Source: Marinobacter fonticola (GTDB taxonomy: Bacteria > Pseudomonadota > Gammaproteobacteria > Pseudomonadales > Oleiphilaceae). Taken from it: a DNA stretch of 64,000 nucleotides. The stretch's first letter is position 1. The number at the start of each line of letters is the position of its first letter. Of this stretch, positions 1 through 9,560 are shown in pieces. A program made the position numbers and the translations under genes. The notes beneath the pieces were generated by a model. It was not told the DNA's origin, ran no database searches, and was given only the letters and a program-made list of their open reading frames with translations. The DNA lies in contig NZ_CP043042.1 in assembly GCF_008122265.1 (NCBI RefSeq), positions 2,542,001-2,606,000 on the forward strand, written 5' to 3'.

Positions 1-1
1 C

Positions 2-1870
2 CGCCAGCTTAGGCTGGCATTACTTTTATTATCCTGCCTGACCCTGATTCTGTTTACGGCGGGAGCCGCAGCCTTCGATCTCAAGTCGGTAACCGGCAAT
101 CAGGGCATGGGCGAGTTTTTACCCGTCGACGAAGCGCTGCCTTTCTCCTCCAGCCTTACCGATCAGGGCGTCCAGATTGTCTGGAACATTGCGCCGGAAC
201 ATTATCTGTACCGTGACCGAATCGCCGTGACCGCGACCGAACCCGGCGTCACCGTCGGCGAGCCTTCGTTTTCGTTGCCCGGACACTTAAAAGACGACCC
301 TTACTTCGGCGAAGTCACGGTATTCACCGAACCGGTACAGGCCACAGTGCCGGTCGAATTGCCGGAAGGAATGACCGAAGCGAATTTGCAAGTGCGCTAT
401 CAGGGGTGCGCGGAAGCCGGCCTGTGCTACCCGCCACAGACTCAAGACGTCTTATACGTTGCCTCTGCCGGCGCCGCGCCCGGCACCCCGTCCGGCCCGG
501 GTCCGTCGCCGGCCGCTGCGGTCAATCCGGCGCTGGACACGGCAAGCGCCTCAGGCATTGCATCCGTCCTTGCCAACCAATCAACGCTGGTTATTGTGGG
601 GCTCTTTCTTCTGTTGGGCCTGGGACTGACTTTCACGCCCTGCGTATTACCCATGATTCCCATTATCTCGGCGCTGGTCTCCAACCGCACGACATCGAGT
701 ACTCGTCAGGCGGTCATGCTCGCCTTCAGTTACGTTATGGGGATGGCGCTTACCTATGCGGCCGCGGGCGTCCTGACCGGCTTGCTTGGAGCGAGTTTCA
801 ACCTGCAGGCCCAACTCCAGGCGCCGGCGGTGCTGCTGGTTTTCGCTACCTTGTTCGCGCTGTTTGCATTGTCAATGTTTGGCCTTTTCGATATTCGCCT
901 TCCCCAGGGCATCACTCATCGTCTCAACCAGGCCAGTTCGCAACTGACCGGCGGCCGCGTTGCCAGCGTGTTCGGCATCGGCGCCCTATCGGCATTGATT
1001 GTCTCGCCGTGCGTATCTGCCCCCCTAGCCGGCAGCTTGCTATACATTAGTACCACGCAGGACGCCGTTCTCGGCGGCGTTGCGCTGTTGGCGCTAGGTA
1101 TCGGCATGGGAATGCCATTGATCCTCGTGGCCGTCGGCGGCCGTCGATTCCTGCCAACCGCGGGGCCGTGGATGAATACCGTTAAAGCTATTTACGGCGT
1201 AATGATGATGGCGGTGGCTATTTGGCTACTGGAGCGTCTTGTGCCGGGTTGGATCAGCCTGTTGCTCTGGGGCGTACTGGCCGCGGTTACCGGCGTCCAA
1301 CTAGGCGCGTTCGAAAGCGCAAGCGCCGGATGGCAGCGAACGTGGAAAGGTTTCGGGCTGGTGCTGTTCAGCTACGCGATCCTCTTGCTAGGCGGCGCGC
1401 TGGCAGGTGCGCAAGACCCGCTTCGTCCGCTGTCACCCTTCACCGCCCAAACTCGAATGACGGCGGATAGCGGGGAGGCAGCGATTGAGGAGAGCGTTTT
1501 CCGCCGGATCAGCTCGCCGGCCACGCTAAAGCAGGCACTGGCAACGGCGGCCCGCGCCAATCAACCGGTGATGCTGGATTTCTACGCCGACTGGTGTATC
1601 AGTTGCAAGGTCATGGAGCGCAATGTCTTTAGCGACAGCCGGGTGCGTTCGGCCATGGCGCCGCTGACCCTGCTACAAATCGACGTAACGGAGAACTCGC
1701 CGGACCAACAAGCCCTGCTGGACGAACTCGGCCTGTTCGGTCCGCCGGCGATTCTGTTCTTCGACGCCGATGGCGAGGAAATCGCCCGGTCCCGGGTCAT
1801 GGGGGAAATGGACCGGACTGAATTTCTGGCGCACCTCAAGCAAACCCTGTCCCGATCCAGCATCCTATGA
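2..1870 (+). CDS. dsbD: Thiol:disulfide interchange protein DsbD (5' end outside window)
   Basis: Inner-membrane protein that carries electrons from cytoplasmic thioredoxin to periplasmic disulfide isomerases and cytochrome c maturation. The frame is open to the left edge: before the first internal ATG (107) it encodes a hydrophobic signal segment ending in an AGAAA-like cleavage region, so the true start lies upstream of base 1. The N-terminal periplasmic domain has the Cys pair CAEAGLC (near base 405-425). The membrane domain has the two hallmark cysteines in FTPC (near 635) and VSPC (near 1010). The C-terminal thioredoxin-like domain has WCISC (near 1591). All six redox cysteines expected for DsbD are therefore visible. 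The stop overlaps the next start (ATGA). Confidence 0.95.
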   Translation, partial: RQLRLALLLLSCLTLILFTAGAAAFDLKSVTGNQGMGEFLPVDEALPFSSSLTDQGVQIVWNIAPEHYLYRDRIAVTATEPGVTVGEPSFSLPGHLKDDPYFGEVTVFTEPVQATVPVELPEGMTEANLQVRYQGCAEAGLCYPPQTQDVLYVASAGAAPGTPSGPGPSPAAAVNPALDTASASGIASVLANQSTLVIVGLFLLLGLGLTFTPCVLPMIPIISALVSNRTTSSTRQAVMLAFSYVMGMALTYAAAGVLTGLLGASFNLQAQLQAPAVLLVFATLFALFALSMFGLFDIRLPQGITHRLNQASSQLTGGRVASVFGIGALSALIVSPCVSAPLAGSLLYISTTQDAVLGGVALLALGIGMGMPLILVAVGGRRFLPTAGPWMNTVKAIYGVMMMAVAIWLLERLVPGWISLLLWGVLAAVTGVQLGAFESASAGWQRTWKGFGLVLFSYAILLLGGALAGAQDPLRPLSPFTAQTRMTADSGEAAIEESVFRRISSPATLKQALATAARANQPVMLDFYADWCISCKVMERNVFSDSRVRSAMAPLTLLQIDVTENSPDQQALLDELGLFGPPAILFFDADGEEIARSRVMGEMDRTEFLAHLKQTLSRSSIL

Positions 1871-2727
1871 CGCCACTCCAGCGTGGCGCCGCCTGCGTCC
1901 TGGCGGGCGAGATGCTGTTAGCCGTAATGGGCGCCATCATTAAGCATCTCGCGCCGGAGCTCCCCAACACGGTGCTCGTATTCCTACGCAATCTGATGGG
2001 ACTGGCCATCATCTGTCCGCTGGTGCTCTATCGTGACGGATTTGGCGGCTTGAAAACCCGCCATTTACGCTTCCATCTCATGCGCGCAGTCATCGGCGTT
2101 AGCGCAATGTACTGCTACTTTTTCAGTCTGGAAAAACTGGTTTTAACCGAAGCGGTATTACTAAAGCTCACGGCGCCTTTCTTTATTCCTATCATCGCCC
2201 TGCTGTGGCTGCGCGAGAGCACATCGCGGGTCATCTGGCTGACTATTGCCGCGGGTTTTGCCGGCGTGCTGGTGATCCTCGACCCCACCTCGGCCGACGT
2301 CGAAGACTATTTGTTCGTCGCCGCGGGGTTGGCGGGCGCGCTGCTCGGCGCTACAGCGAAGGTCACCATTCGACGCATGGGTGTGTCCGAGCCCAGCGGA
2401 CGTATCGTGTTCTACTTCGGCTTATTCGGCTCCCTGGTCACCGCGCCTGCCGCGCTGGCCACCTGGGTGACGCCCTCGCCTTCAACCTGGGTGTGGCTGG
2501 CGCTGCTGGCGATATGTGCCACAGTGGCTCAGATGCTGATCACGACCGCCTACCGTATCGCGCCCGCCGGGCAAATCGGTCAGTTCACTTATTCGTCGGT
2601 GATCTTTGCAGCGCTGCTGGGGTGGGTCTTCTTTATGGAGCCGGTCACTCATTCGCAAATGCTCGGCTGCATCCTGATCGTCGGCGCCGGCCTGATCAAT
2701 CTTCGCCAGCGGCGCGCACCGGCCTGA
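1867..2727 (+). CDS. DMT-superfamily (EamA) transporter
   Basis: A 286-residue, very hydrophobic protein with about ten predicted membrane segments arranged as two EamA repeats. This is the usual size and form of drug/metabolite transporters that export amino acids, metabolites or drugs. The N-terminal repeat has the typical FLRNLMGLAI and LTAPFFIPI stretches; the second repeat ends in a short basic tail (LRQRRAPA). It overlaps the dsbD stop by four bases (ATGA), so the two are probably translationally coupled. The substrate cannot be told from sequence; coupling to dsbD hints at a thiol or cysteine-related metabolite but this is only inference. Confidence 0.85.
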   Translation: MTPLQRGAACVLAGEMLLAVMGAIIKHLAPELPNTVLVFLRNLMGLAIICPLVLYRDGFGGLKTRHLRFHLMRAVIGVSAMYCYFFSLEKLVLTEAVLLKLTAPFFIPIIALLWLRESTSRVIWLTIAAGFAGVLVILDPTSADVEDYLFVAAGLAGALLGATAKVTIRRMGVSEPSGRIVFYFGLFGSLVTAPAALATWVTPSPSTWVWLALLAICATVAQMLITTAYRIAPAGQIGQFTYSSVIFAALLGWVFFMEPVTHSQMLGCILIVGAGLINLRQRRAPA

Positions 2728-2751
2728 CCGACTAGAAGCTATGCAGGAAGA

Positions 2752-2991
2752 CTATTCGCCGCGCCGGATGTAATAGACGAAATGCGTGTCGTCATGATCC
2801 TCTTGAACCAGCGTATGGTTCAAGAACTGGCAAAAGCGCGGTACATCCCGCGTAGTGGACGGGTCGGTGGCGACCACCTTGAGGATGCCGTCGACCGGCA
2901 CCTCAGCCATGCGATTATGGAGCATCATCACCGGCTCTGGACAAACCAGCCCTGTCGCGTCAAGTTCAAGGTCGTAGGTCGGATCAACCAC
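2752..2991 (-). CDS. TusA/SirA family sulfur-carrier protein
   Basis: A 79-residue protein with the TusA signature: LDATGLVCPEPVM, where Cys17 in the CPEP motif is the sulfur-accepting residue. TusA proteins relay persulfide sulfur to tRNA thiolation, molybdenum-cofactor or other targets. A longer ATG start at 3042 exists, but GTG at 2991 is preferred: GGGAGG sits six bases upstream and the resulting length matches the family. The tail FVYYIRRGE is typical of the fold. It ends against the DMT transporter gene on the other strand. Whether it is the tRNA-thiolation TusA or a paralog cannot be settled here; the separate ttcA gene at 17054 does not need TusA. Confidence 0.88.
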   Translation of the reverse strand: MVDPTYDLELDATGLVCPEPVMMLHNRMAEVPVDGILKVVATDPSTTRDVPRFCQFLNHTLVQEDHDDTHFVYYIRRGE

Positions 2992-3089
2992 AGCTCGCCT
3001 CCCGTTACGCCCGGCACTGAAGAACCCGGGCAAGATGTCCATTATGGTGCTAGATTAAATTATAAGAACAATAAGTTGTGGAGGCCATC

Positions 3090-3374
3090 ATGATCCGGGT
3101 ATTGATTGAACGCCATATAGCAGCCACCCTCGAATCCACCTACGAAGCGGCGTCCAAAACGTTACTCCAAACGGCAATCAACGCACCTGGGTTCGTTTCC
3201 GGTGAAACGTTGGTCGATGCCAAGGACATGAACCATCGCCTGACATTATGCAACTGGCGCTCCGTTGCAGACTGGGACCACTGGTTTCACTCCGAGGATC
3301 GCAACGCCCTGCTCAACGAACTCAAGCCAATGATGGACCAGGATGAAAAAATCACCATCCTGGAACAGTGCTGA
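3090..3374 (+). CDS. Antibiotic biosynthesis monooxygenase (ABM) domain protein
   Basis: A 94-residue single-domain protein with the dimeric ferredoxin-like ABM pattern: an N-terminal strand (IRVLIERHI), a helix, then a middle strand NAPGFVSGETLVD and a CNWRSVADWDHWFHSED segment. Small cytosolic ABM proteins include quinol or heme monooxygenases, but no catalytic set is diagnostic here. A GTG start at 3078 is possible; ATG 3090 is preferred because GGAGG lies five bases before it. It is divergent from the TusA-like gene and convergent with rlmM, so it is probably monocistronic. Biochemical role unknown. Confidence 0.75.
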   Translation: MIRVLIERHIAATLESTYEAASKTLLQTAINAPGFVSGETLVDAKDMNHRLTLCNWRSVADWDHWFHSEDRNALLNELKPMMDQDEKITILEQC

Positions 3375-3458
3375 TTACTCTTTAGTGTTTCCGGAGAGGC
3401 GTTCCTAGAGATGAGTGCTTATGAAAACCAGTGGTTCTGGAGATCGCTTCAGCGCAGA

Positions 3459-4526
3459 TCAGCTCAACCGCTCGATAAAGCAGGTGATCTCTTCGCGATC
3501 GTGATACAGATGGCGGGCGCGCAGCCGAACTTGTATCCCTGATGCTTCAAGCGTTTCAAGCATGCGCTCCCGACAAGTCAGCCATTCTTCGTAGCGCTTT
3601 TTCATGGGTAGCTTCAGGTTAAAAACGGCGAAGCGGCACAAGCGCCGACAGAGCCAGTCCGTCACCATGTCTGCGGTGCGACGCGGCTTGTCGACGATAT
3701 CGCAAACCATCCAGTCGACGCTGCGCTGGGGTCGCCAGAGGTAACCATCGGCGCGGACATGCTCAACATGCCCGGAGGCCATCAACTCGGGATCCATTGG
3801 GCCGTTGTCCACAGCGGTCACCAGCATGCCCTGACGAACCAGTTGCCAAGTCCACCCGCCTGGCGCTGCACCAAGATCCACCGCTTTCTTGGCGCCGCCG
3901 AGGTAATCCAGCCACTGGGATTCCGGGATAAAGACTTTCCAAGCCTCTTCCAGCTTCAGCGCCGAGCGGCTCGGAGCCGAGGCGGGCAAGCGTAAGCGGG
4001 GGATGCCACTCAGATAAGGTGAGCGGTTGCTCCGATGACTCAGACCAAGGATCATTCGGTCAAAGGCAGGTAGAAAAATGTCCAGTCGCCAGGGATTGTC
4101 GTCGTCATCGACCAAAAAGCCGGTGTCCCGAAGTGCGCGGGAGAGCGGCGAGACCCATTTTCTCGCAAAATTGGTCAGGTCGCGATCGGTGCTGTCGTCG
4201 GGAACACGGACTTCAACCCGGGCCGCCGGCGGAAACGTTTCCAGCGCTCTGAGGGCCTCCAGCACCGCTCCAACCCGATCACCCGGCGGCAGCACCAGAT
4301 CTGCGATAATCTGGAACCAATCACGGGTGAAGACCAGGTCCGACAGGGCCAGTTTATCTAGCAAATCGCTCGGGCTGGCGCCGTCTGCCAACGTAAACAA
4401 GACCCGACCCTGGCCTGTCTCAGGCAGGAAGTAGCCGTAATGGCCGACCTCGGCGGCGGCATCGGTGATTTCGCGACCGGCCTCCGTTTCGAATCCGGCT
4501 CGACAAAACAAGAAAACCTGACTCAT
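3459..4526 (-). CDS. rlmM: 23S rRNA 2'-O-ribose C2498 methyltransferase RlmM
   Basis: A 355-residue protein, the usual RlmM length. The N-terminal THUMP-like part begins QVFLFCRAGFETEAG; the C-terminal Rossmann methyltransferase domain has the SAM-binding motif VDLGAAPGGWTWQLV (about residue 218) and the CDIVDKPRRTADMV segment conserved in RlmM. It methylates the ribose of C2498 of 23S rRNA using S-adenosylmethionine. The gene stands alone on the minus strand, ending against the ABM gene and starting opposite the diguanylate cyclase gene, with which it shares a short divergent promoter region (4527-4595). Confidence 0.95.
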   Translation of the reverse strand: MSQVFLFCRAGFETEAGREITDAAAEVGHYGYFLPETGQGRVLFTLADGASPSDLLDKLALSDLVFTRDWFQIIADLVLPPGDRVGAVLEALRALETFPPAARVEVRVPDDSTDRDLTNFARKWVSPLSRALRDTGFLVDDDDNPWRLDIFLPAFDRMILGLSHRSNRSPYLSGIPRLRLPASAPSRSALKLEEAWKVFIPESQWLDYLGGAKKAVDLGAAPGGWTWQLVRQGMLVTAVDNGPMDPELMASGHVEHVRADGYLWRPQRSVDWMVCDIVDKPRRTADMVTDWLCRRLCRFAVFNLKLPMKKRYEEWLTCRERMLETLEASGIQVRLRARHLYHDREEITCFIERLS

Positions 4527-4581
4527 ATCTCAACTGTACGAATAATTTTCATGGTTTAACGCCGGAGATCAGGCAGCTTGG

Positions 4582-4587
4582 TTATAA
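4582..4587 (+). promoter_or_regulatory. Possible -10 element before the diguanylate cyclase gene
   Basis: A perfect TATAAT lies just before ATG 4596. No good -35 hexamer is present at 16-18 bases; TTTAAC is 21 bases away. If it is used, the transcript would begin at or near the ATG and the protein might start at ATG 4611 instead. A weak call. Confidence 0.3.
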
Positions 4588-4595
4588 TCCGCCGC

Positions 4596-6461
4596 ATGCT
4601 GTATCCGAACATGTTATTTTGGGCCAAATGGGCCTCAACGGCCGTGAAGGTCCTCGTCATCCTGGGCGTTTTTCTCTCCAGTTCGGACGCCTTTTCCCAG
4701 CCATTACCCGCCTGTCCTGAACTCACCATTGACGATCCGCAAGCGCGCGCCCGGATCTACCATCACCTCTGCTTCTTTACCGAGAAACGCCCTTCGGCGA
4801 GTGACGCTCTCTCACCGGCCATCCGTTCACCGGTACATATCCCCGAAACCGTCGAATGGACCGCGGGCAATGGGCGCGAGCTGTCTTTCGCGCAAACGGA
4901 CGGCAATTATTGGTTGCGCCTGCGTCTGATTAACACCTCGGCCCATGCCGGCTATTGGTTCCTGACGCTAGATTACGCACCGCTGGACAACATCGTCGTG
5001 TGGGTCGGTCAGGACGGCGACTACCGAAGCATCGAAACCGGCGACCGGCAACCGTTCGCTTCCCGGCAGGTAGACTACCGCTATTACCTGGTGCCCGTCA
5101 TTCTGGAATCCGGCGAATCGACGGAAATTTTTATGCGCATCAGCAGCAATGGCGCTATTAACCTGCCATTGAGCCTTGAAGAACCGTCGCATCTGATTGC
5201 CACTACAAATCACCTGACGCTTACCCACGGCCTGTTTTACGGCGGGCTTTTGATCTTTTCCATCTTCAACCTGCTGCTATTCGTCAGCACCGGTACCTCG
5301 TATTACTTCTATAACGCCTTTTACATGCTGGCTACCGGGCTCTTCCTGTTCTCCATGGGCGGCTTTTCCTTTCAGTACCTGTGGCCCAACAGCCCCTGGC
5401 TGGCCAATATGGCCATTCCGCTATCGGAAGGTCTCAGCACCCTGGCCTTCACCCTGTTCGGCCGCTCGTTCCTGGATATCGACGCCAATCAGCCGCGGCT
5501 GTCCGGCCTGTTAAAGGTACTGGCCGGACTCAGTGTATTGGTCATCGCCCTCTGCTTCATGCTGCCCTACGCCGCCATCATCAAGATCGCCACGATCTAT
5601 GGGCTGGCCTGCATCGCCATCCTTTTCTGGATTGGCGTGCAACGGTGGCGTCAGGGCTACTCTCCAGCCAAATGGTATGTGCTGGCCTGGTCAACCATGG
5701 CTCTCGGCACCTGTATCTATGCCTTGGCAGCCTTCGGTTATCTGGCGGACTTTCTCGCTCGGGAGACGCTAATGCAAGCCGCGGTCGGCGTCCAGATCCT
5801 CCTGCTCAATTTCGCCATGGTCCAGCGCTGGCGCATGCTTAACGAAAAATTGTTGGGCATGGAAACCGCTGCCAAGCAGGAACTGGAAGCGCGTGTGGAA
5901 GAGCGCACAAACCAGCTTAAAGAAACCATGCGCCAACTCAAGAACGCCAACGGTCGCCTGGAACAGCTCAGTATTCGCGACGGGTTGACCGACTTGCATA
6001 ATCGACGTTATCTCGACGAGACCCTTCCGGGCATCTGCGGCGAAGGGCGCCGAACCCAGTTGCCCGTCGCGCTGATCCTTCTGGACGCAGACCGCTTCAA
6101 AGCCATCAACGACACATTCGGCCACCCTTTTGGCGACCAGTGTCTAAAACGCATTGCCTTCAATCTGATCCGCCACGCTCAGCGGCCGCAGGATGTGGCC
6201 GTGCGTTACGGTGGTGAGGAGTTTGCCGTGGTTTTACCGAAGACGGACAAAGCCGGCGCCATTAACGTAGCCGAACGGATTCTTGGGGAAATGCGTAAAG
6301 ATAGCATTAAGGCGCCGGACGGCTCGACCATCACACTGACTCTCAGCGCCGGCATTGCCATCTATCACCGCAAAGAGACGCCGGATGATTTTGTACAGCG
6401 CGCAGATAAAGCGCTTTACGCCGCAAAAAAAGCGGGACGAGACAGGATCGTTTGCGCATGA
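4596..6461 (+). CDS. Membrane diguanylate cyclase with 7TM-DISM sensor and GGDEF domain
   Basis: Makes the second messenger c-di-GMP from two GTP. Order of domains: N-terminal hydrophobic signal segment, a periplasmic 7TMR-DISMED2 carbohydrate-binding-like domain (about residues 55-195), seven membrane helices (about 200-405), a helical linker (QELEARVEERTNQLKE), then GGDEF. The active-site loop is RYGGEEFAV, so the cyclase should be active. RPQD five residues before GGEEF is an RxxD inhibitory I-site, so product inhibition is expected. No EAL domain follows. The frame is open from a TTG at 4578; ATG 4596 is used here, with ATG 4611 as another choice. The ligand is unknown; DISMED2 domains are thought to bind sugars. 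Confidence 0.92.
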   Translation: MLYPNMLFWAKWASTAVKVLVILGVFLSSSDAFSQPLPACPELTIDDPQARARIYHHLCFFTEKRPSASDALSPAIRSPVHIPETVEWTAGNGRELSFAQTDGNYWLRLRLINTSAHAGYWFLTLDYAPLDNIVVWVGQDGDYRSIETGDRQPFASRQVDYRYYLVPVILESGESTEIFMRISSNGAINLPLSLEEPSHLIATTNHLTLTHGLFYGGLLIFSIFNLLLFVSTGTSYYFYNAFYMLATGLFLFSMGGFSFQYLWPNSPWLANMAIPLSEGLSTLAFTLFGRSFLDIDANQPRLSGLLKVLAGLSVLVIALCFMLPYAAIIKIATIYGLACIAILFWIGVQRWRQGYSPAKWYVLAWSTMALGTCIYALAAFGYLADFLARETLMQAAVGVQILLLNFAMVQRWRMLNEKLLGMETAAKQELEARVEERTNQLKETMRQLKNANGRLEQLSIRDGLTDLHNRRYLDETLPGICGEGRRTQLPVALILLDADRFKAINDTFGHPFGDQCLKRIAFNLIRHAQRPQDVAVRYGGEEFAVVLPKTDKAGAINVAERILGEMRKDSIKAPDGSTITLTLSAGIAIYHRKETPDDFVQRADKALYAAKKAGRDRIVCA

Positions 6462-6525
6462 GCGCTACCTTACTGCAGCTCATCTGACGCCCTCGACACA
6501 CGTGGGGCGACATCGGAGTGCGGCT

Positions 6526-7170
6526 CTACCGTTTAACGCCTTGGCCTCCGGCAATTGCGATCATCCATTTCGCTGCGTTGCGAGCGGCCTGCTCAATTAA
6601 CCCTTCCTGTGTCAGCCCGGATACCTTTCGCGGTTTGAAGTCATGCTCACCGTCTTCCAGCCAATTGATGGCGACCGGCGGCTCACCCCCGAAATGCCGG
6701 TGGACTTCGTCCTGCCGGCCGAAAGGATCCCGGGTGCCCTGCTGGATCAGCACCGGCACCGAGAAACGTTCAAAATGCTCCGTTCTCCACCGATCCAGTT
6801 TTCCGGGCGGATGAAAGGGATAACCAAAACAGACGCATCCCGATACCGGCGCCTGGTCGGCCGCGATCAAGCTGGCCATGCGGCCGCCGAGGGATTTCCC
6901 GCCGATGAACAGATTTTCCGCGCCCCCGGCGTACTGCTCGATCTTTTGCCGGAATTCCGCGATGAGCGTGTCTGCCTTAGTCGGTGGCCGTTTCTTGCCA
7001 TCCTCCCGACGTCGCCGCATATACTCGAATTCAAAGCGCACGACTTTAATTTCCTGGCCAGCCAGTGCCTCTGCAAGCTGGTCCATAAACGCTGAATCCA
7101 TAGGCGCCCCGGCACCGTGGGCTAGCAGCACAACATTATTGCCGATACCACTGCTCACAATATCAGTCAT
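6526..7170 (-). CDS. Alpha/beta-hydrolase family protein (KANL3/Tex30-like)
   Basis: A 214-residue single-domain hydrolase. The early strand-turn VVLLAHGAGAPMDS forms the oxyanion region, the nucleophile elbow is GGKSLGGRMA (Ser), the acid is in QQGTRDPFG, and the catalytic His is in EDGEHDFKP, so the Ser-Asp-His triad is complete. The set of GKSLGGR plus GEHDFKPRK is typical of the small bacterial Tex30/KANL3-like family, whose substrates are unknown. No signal peptide, so cytosolic. It is convergent with the diguanylate cyclase gene and divergent from ccoN. Confidence 0.85.
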   Translation of the reverse strand: MTDIVSSGIGNNVVLLAHGAGAPMDSAFMDQLAEALAGQEIKVVRFEFEYMRRRREDGKKRPPTKADTLIAEFRQKIEQYAGGAENLFIGGKSLGGRMASLIAADQAPVSGCVCFGYPFHPPGKLDRWRTEHFERFSVPVLIQQGTRDPFGRQDEVHRHFGGEPPVAINWLEDGEHDFKPRKVSGLTQEGLIEQAARNAAKWMIAIAGGQGVKR

Positions 7171-7498
7171 ATATTGTCACCAATTATCCGCATCACAAAT
7201 AGGCCAACTTTGATACAATTCACCAACTAACTCCGATATGTTTTTCGCGCCTGGAAAGCTACAGGCCATCCGCAATCACGGCGTTCTCCCAAGCGACTAC
7301 CAGCCACTAAGCGCGAACAAAAACCCTTGAAAGCCATACTCGAAACGCACCGTAAACGGCTGAACGAAATACCGCTAAACCCTGTCATGCCGCCGATTAC
7401 AGAGGCTTTTTTCATTGACTTGAATCGTTGCAAATAGGTATCCGTTTCTCCATACTTGCGGCCTCTAATTTTCCCACTCGTAATCCTCTGGTAAGGCT
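7171..7498. promoter_or_regulatory. Spacer carrying the ccoN promoter region
   Basis: A 328-base stretch between the divergent hydrolase and ccoN genes with no credible gene. TAAGG six bases before ATG 7499 is the ccoN ribosome site. A run of T (7409-7412) and TTGACT (7415) lie about 85 bases before ccoN. No hairpin or repeat stands out elsewhere in it. Confidence 0.5.
7415..7428 (+). promoter_or_regulatory. Weak FNR/ANR-like box before ccoN
   Basis: TTGACTTGAATCGT matches 7 of 10 defined positions of the FNR/ANR consensus TTGAT-N4-ATCAA and lies about 71 bases before the ccoN start. Oxygen-responsive control of cbb3 genes by FNR-type regulators is well known, which makes it plausible, but the right half is poor. 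Confidence 0.25.
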
Positions 7499-8929
7499 AT
7501 GAGCACAGTTAATCCAAACCTGACATACAACTACAAGGTGGTGCGTCAGTTCGCCATCATGACTGTAGTCTGGGGTATCATTGGGATGAGCATGGGCGTG
7601 CTGATCGCAGCACAGCTCCGCTTTCCTTTTATGAACTTCGACTTGCCCTGGACGCACTTTGGCCGGCTGCGTCCCCTGCACACCAACCTCGTTATCTTCG
7701 GTTTCGGTGGTAGTGCGCTCTTCGCAACCTCCTACTATGTGGTGCAGCGCACCTGTCAGGCGCGGCTATTCTCGGCCGGTTTGGCGAGCTTCACCTTCTG
7801 GGGCTGGCAAGCGGTGCTCGTAGCCGCAATCATCACCCTGCCAATGGGACTCACGTCCACTAAGGAATACGCGGAACTCGAGTGGCCCATCGACATCCTG
7901 ATTACCCTGGTGTGGGTGACTTATGGCATGGTGTTCTTCGGCACCATCGTGAAGCGCAAGACCAAGCACATCTACGTGGCTAACTGGTTCTATGGCGCCT
8001 TCATCATCACCGTCGGCGTCCTGCACATCGGCAACAATCTGGCGATTCCCGTCTCCGCTTTCAAATCCTACTCCATCTATAGCGGCGTTACCGATGCCAT
8101 GATGCAGTGGTGGTGGGGGCACAACGCGGTAGGTTTCTTCCTGACCGCCGGTTTCCTCGGCATGATGTACTATTTTGTTCCCAAGCAAGCGGGCCGTCCG
8201 GTCTATTCCTACCGCCTGTCTATTGTTCACTTCTGGGCCCTGATCGCGACCTACGTCTGGGCCGGTGGGCACCACTTGCATTACAGCGCGCTGCCGGACT
8301 GGGCCCAGACCGCAGGTATGGTCATGTCCTTGATCCTCCTGGCGCCAAGCTGGGGCGGCATGATCAACGGTATGATGACGCTGTCAGGTGCCTGGCATAA
8401 ACTCCGCACCGATCCGATTTTGCGCTTTCTGGTGGTCTCGCTATCGTTCTACGGCATGTCCACGTTCGAAGGCCCGATGATGGCCATCAAAACCGTCAAT
8501 GCCTTGTCTCACAACACCGATTGGACCATCGGTCACGTGCACTCCGGCGCACTCGGCTGGGTGGCGATGATCAGTATCGGCGCTATATACCATCTGATCC
8601 CGCGTCTCTGGGGGCTGCAGAGTATGTACAGCGTCGGCCTGATCAATCTGCATTTCTGGCTCGCCACCATCGGCACCGTGCTCTACATCGTCGCCATGTG
8701 GGTCAACGGCATCATGCAGGGATTGATGTGGCGCGCGGTCAACGCCGACGGCACGCTGACCTACAGCTTTGTCGAAGCACTGGAAGCCTCTAAACCAGGC
8801 TACCTTGTGCGCTTGATCGGTGGAGCGATCTTCCTGTCCGGTATGTTCGTCATGGCCTACAACGTGCGCATGACCATCCGCCAGAAAGACGCTGTTGCAC
8901 TGGATAACAGCATCGCCCAGGCCGCCTGA
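7499..8929 (+). CDS. ccoN: Cytochrome c oxidase cbb3-type, subunit I (CcoN)
   Basis: Catalytic subunit of the high-affinity cbb3 oxidase; it reduces O2 to water and pumps protons in the inner membrane. 476 residues with about 12 membrane helices. Heme and copper ligands are visible: His in [12 protein letters not shown] (low-spin heme), [11 protein letters not shown] and [12 protein letters not shown] (CuB histidines), and [16 protein letters not shown] (heme ligands near the C-terminal third). The length and ligand spacing are those of CcoN rather than of aa3 oxidases. It heads ccoNOQP, with ccoO 17 bases downstream. Confidence 0.98.
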   Translation: MSTVNPNLTYNYKVVRQFAIMTVVWGIIGMSMGVLIAAQLRFPFMNFDLPWTHFGRLRPLHTNLVIFGFGGSALFATSYYVVQRTCQARLFSAGLASFTFWGWQAVLVAAIITLPMGLTSTKEYAELEWPIDILITLVWVTYGMVFFGTIVKRKTKHIYVANWFYGAFIITVGVLHIGNNLAIPVSAFKSYSIYSGVTDAMMQWWWGHNAVGFFLTAGFLGMMYYFVPKQAGRPVYSYRLSIVHFWALIATYVWAGGHHLHYSALPDWAQTAGMVMSLILLAPSWGGMINGMMTLSGAWHKLRTDPILRFLVVSLSFYGMSTFEGPMMAIKTVNALSHNTDWTIGHVHSGALGWVAMISIGAIYHLIPRLWGLQSMYSVGLINLHFWLATIGTVLYIVAMWVNGIMQGLMWRAVNADGTLTYSFVEALEASKPGYLVRLIGGAIFLSGMFVMAYNVRMTIRQKDAVALDNSIAQAA

Positions 8930-8946
8930 TCGGGAGAGAGACCATA

Positions 8947-9555
8947 ATGAAGCATGAAGTAGTTGAGAAGAATATTGGCCTCATGGCCGTGCTGATCCTT
9001 GTCGTGATCAGCGGCGGCTTCCTGGTCGAGGTTGTGCCCCTGTTCTTCCTCAAGGAAGTGAACGAGCCGATCGCTGGCCTGGAGCCCCTCACACCGCTGG
9101 AGATGGAAGGCCGTGATATCTACATCCGCGAGGGTTGTCACGTCTGCCATACCCAGATGATCCGTCCGTTCCGCGCCGAAACCGAGCGTTACGGCCACTA
9201 CTCCGTCGCCGGCGAGTTCGTCTACGAGCATCCGTTCCTGTGGGGCTCCAAGCGCACCGGTCCGGACCTGGCGCGCGTCGGCGGCCGTTATTCGGACGCT
9301 TGGCAGCGGGTCCATCTGTATAACCCGCGCGATGTTGTGCCGGAATCCACCATGCCGGCCTTCCCGTGGCTGTTCGAGCGCAAAGTGGATGCTGACGGCA
9401 TCACCGGCAAGCTCGAGGCCTATCAGGCACTAGGCGTGCCGTACACCGATGAGCAGATCGCAGCAGCACCCGAGGACATCCGCGGCAAGTATGAAATCGA
9501 AGCCCTAGTGGCTTACTTGCAGCAGCTCGGCACGGTGCTTTCAACCAAACGGTGA
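8947..9555 (+). CDS. ccoO: Cytochrome c oxidase cbb3-type, subunit II (CcoO, mono-heme)
   Basis: Membrane-anchored mono-heme cytochrome c that passes electrons to CcoN. 202 residues: one N-terminal membrane anchor (about 11-35) then a periplasmic domain with the covalent heme site CHVCH at residues 64-68, followed by [10 protein letters not shown] as in other CcoO proteins. A later methionine ([12 protein letters not shown]) is the likely sixth heme ligand. The start ATG is preceded by GGGAGAGAG. The stop overlaps the start region of ccoQ. Confidence 0.97.
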   Translation: MKHEVVEKNIGLMAVLILVVISGGFLVEVVPLFFLKEVNEPIAGLEPLTPLEMEGRDIYIREGCHVCHTQMIRPFRAETERYGHYSVAGEFVYEHPFLWGSKRTGPDLARVGGRYSDAWQRVHLYNPRDVVPESTMPAFPWLFERKVDADGITGKLEAYQALGVPYTDEQIAAAPEDIRGKYEIEALVAYLQQLGTVLSTKR

Positions 9556-9560
9556 TAGCG

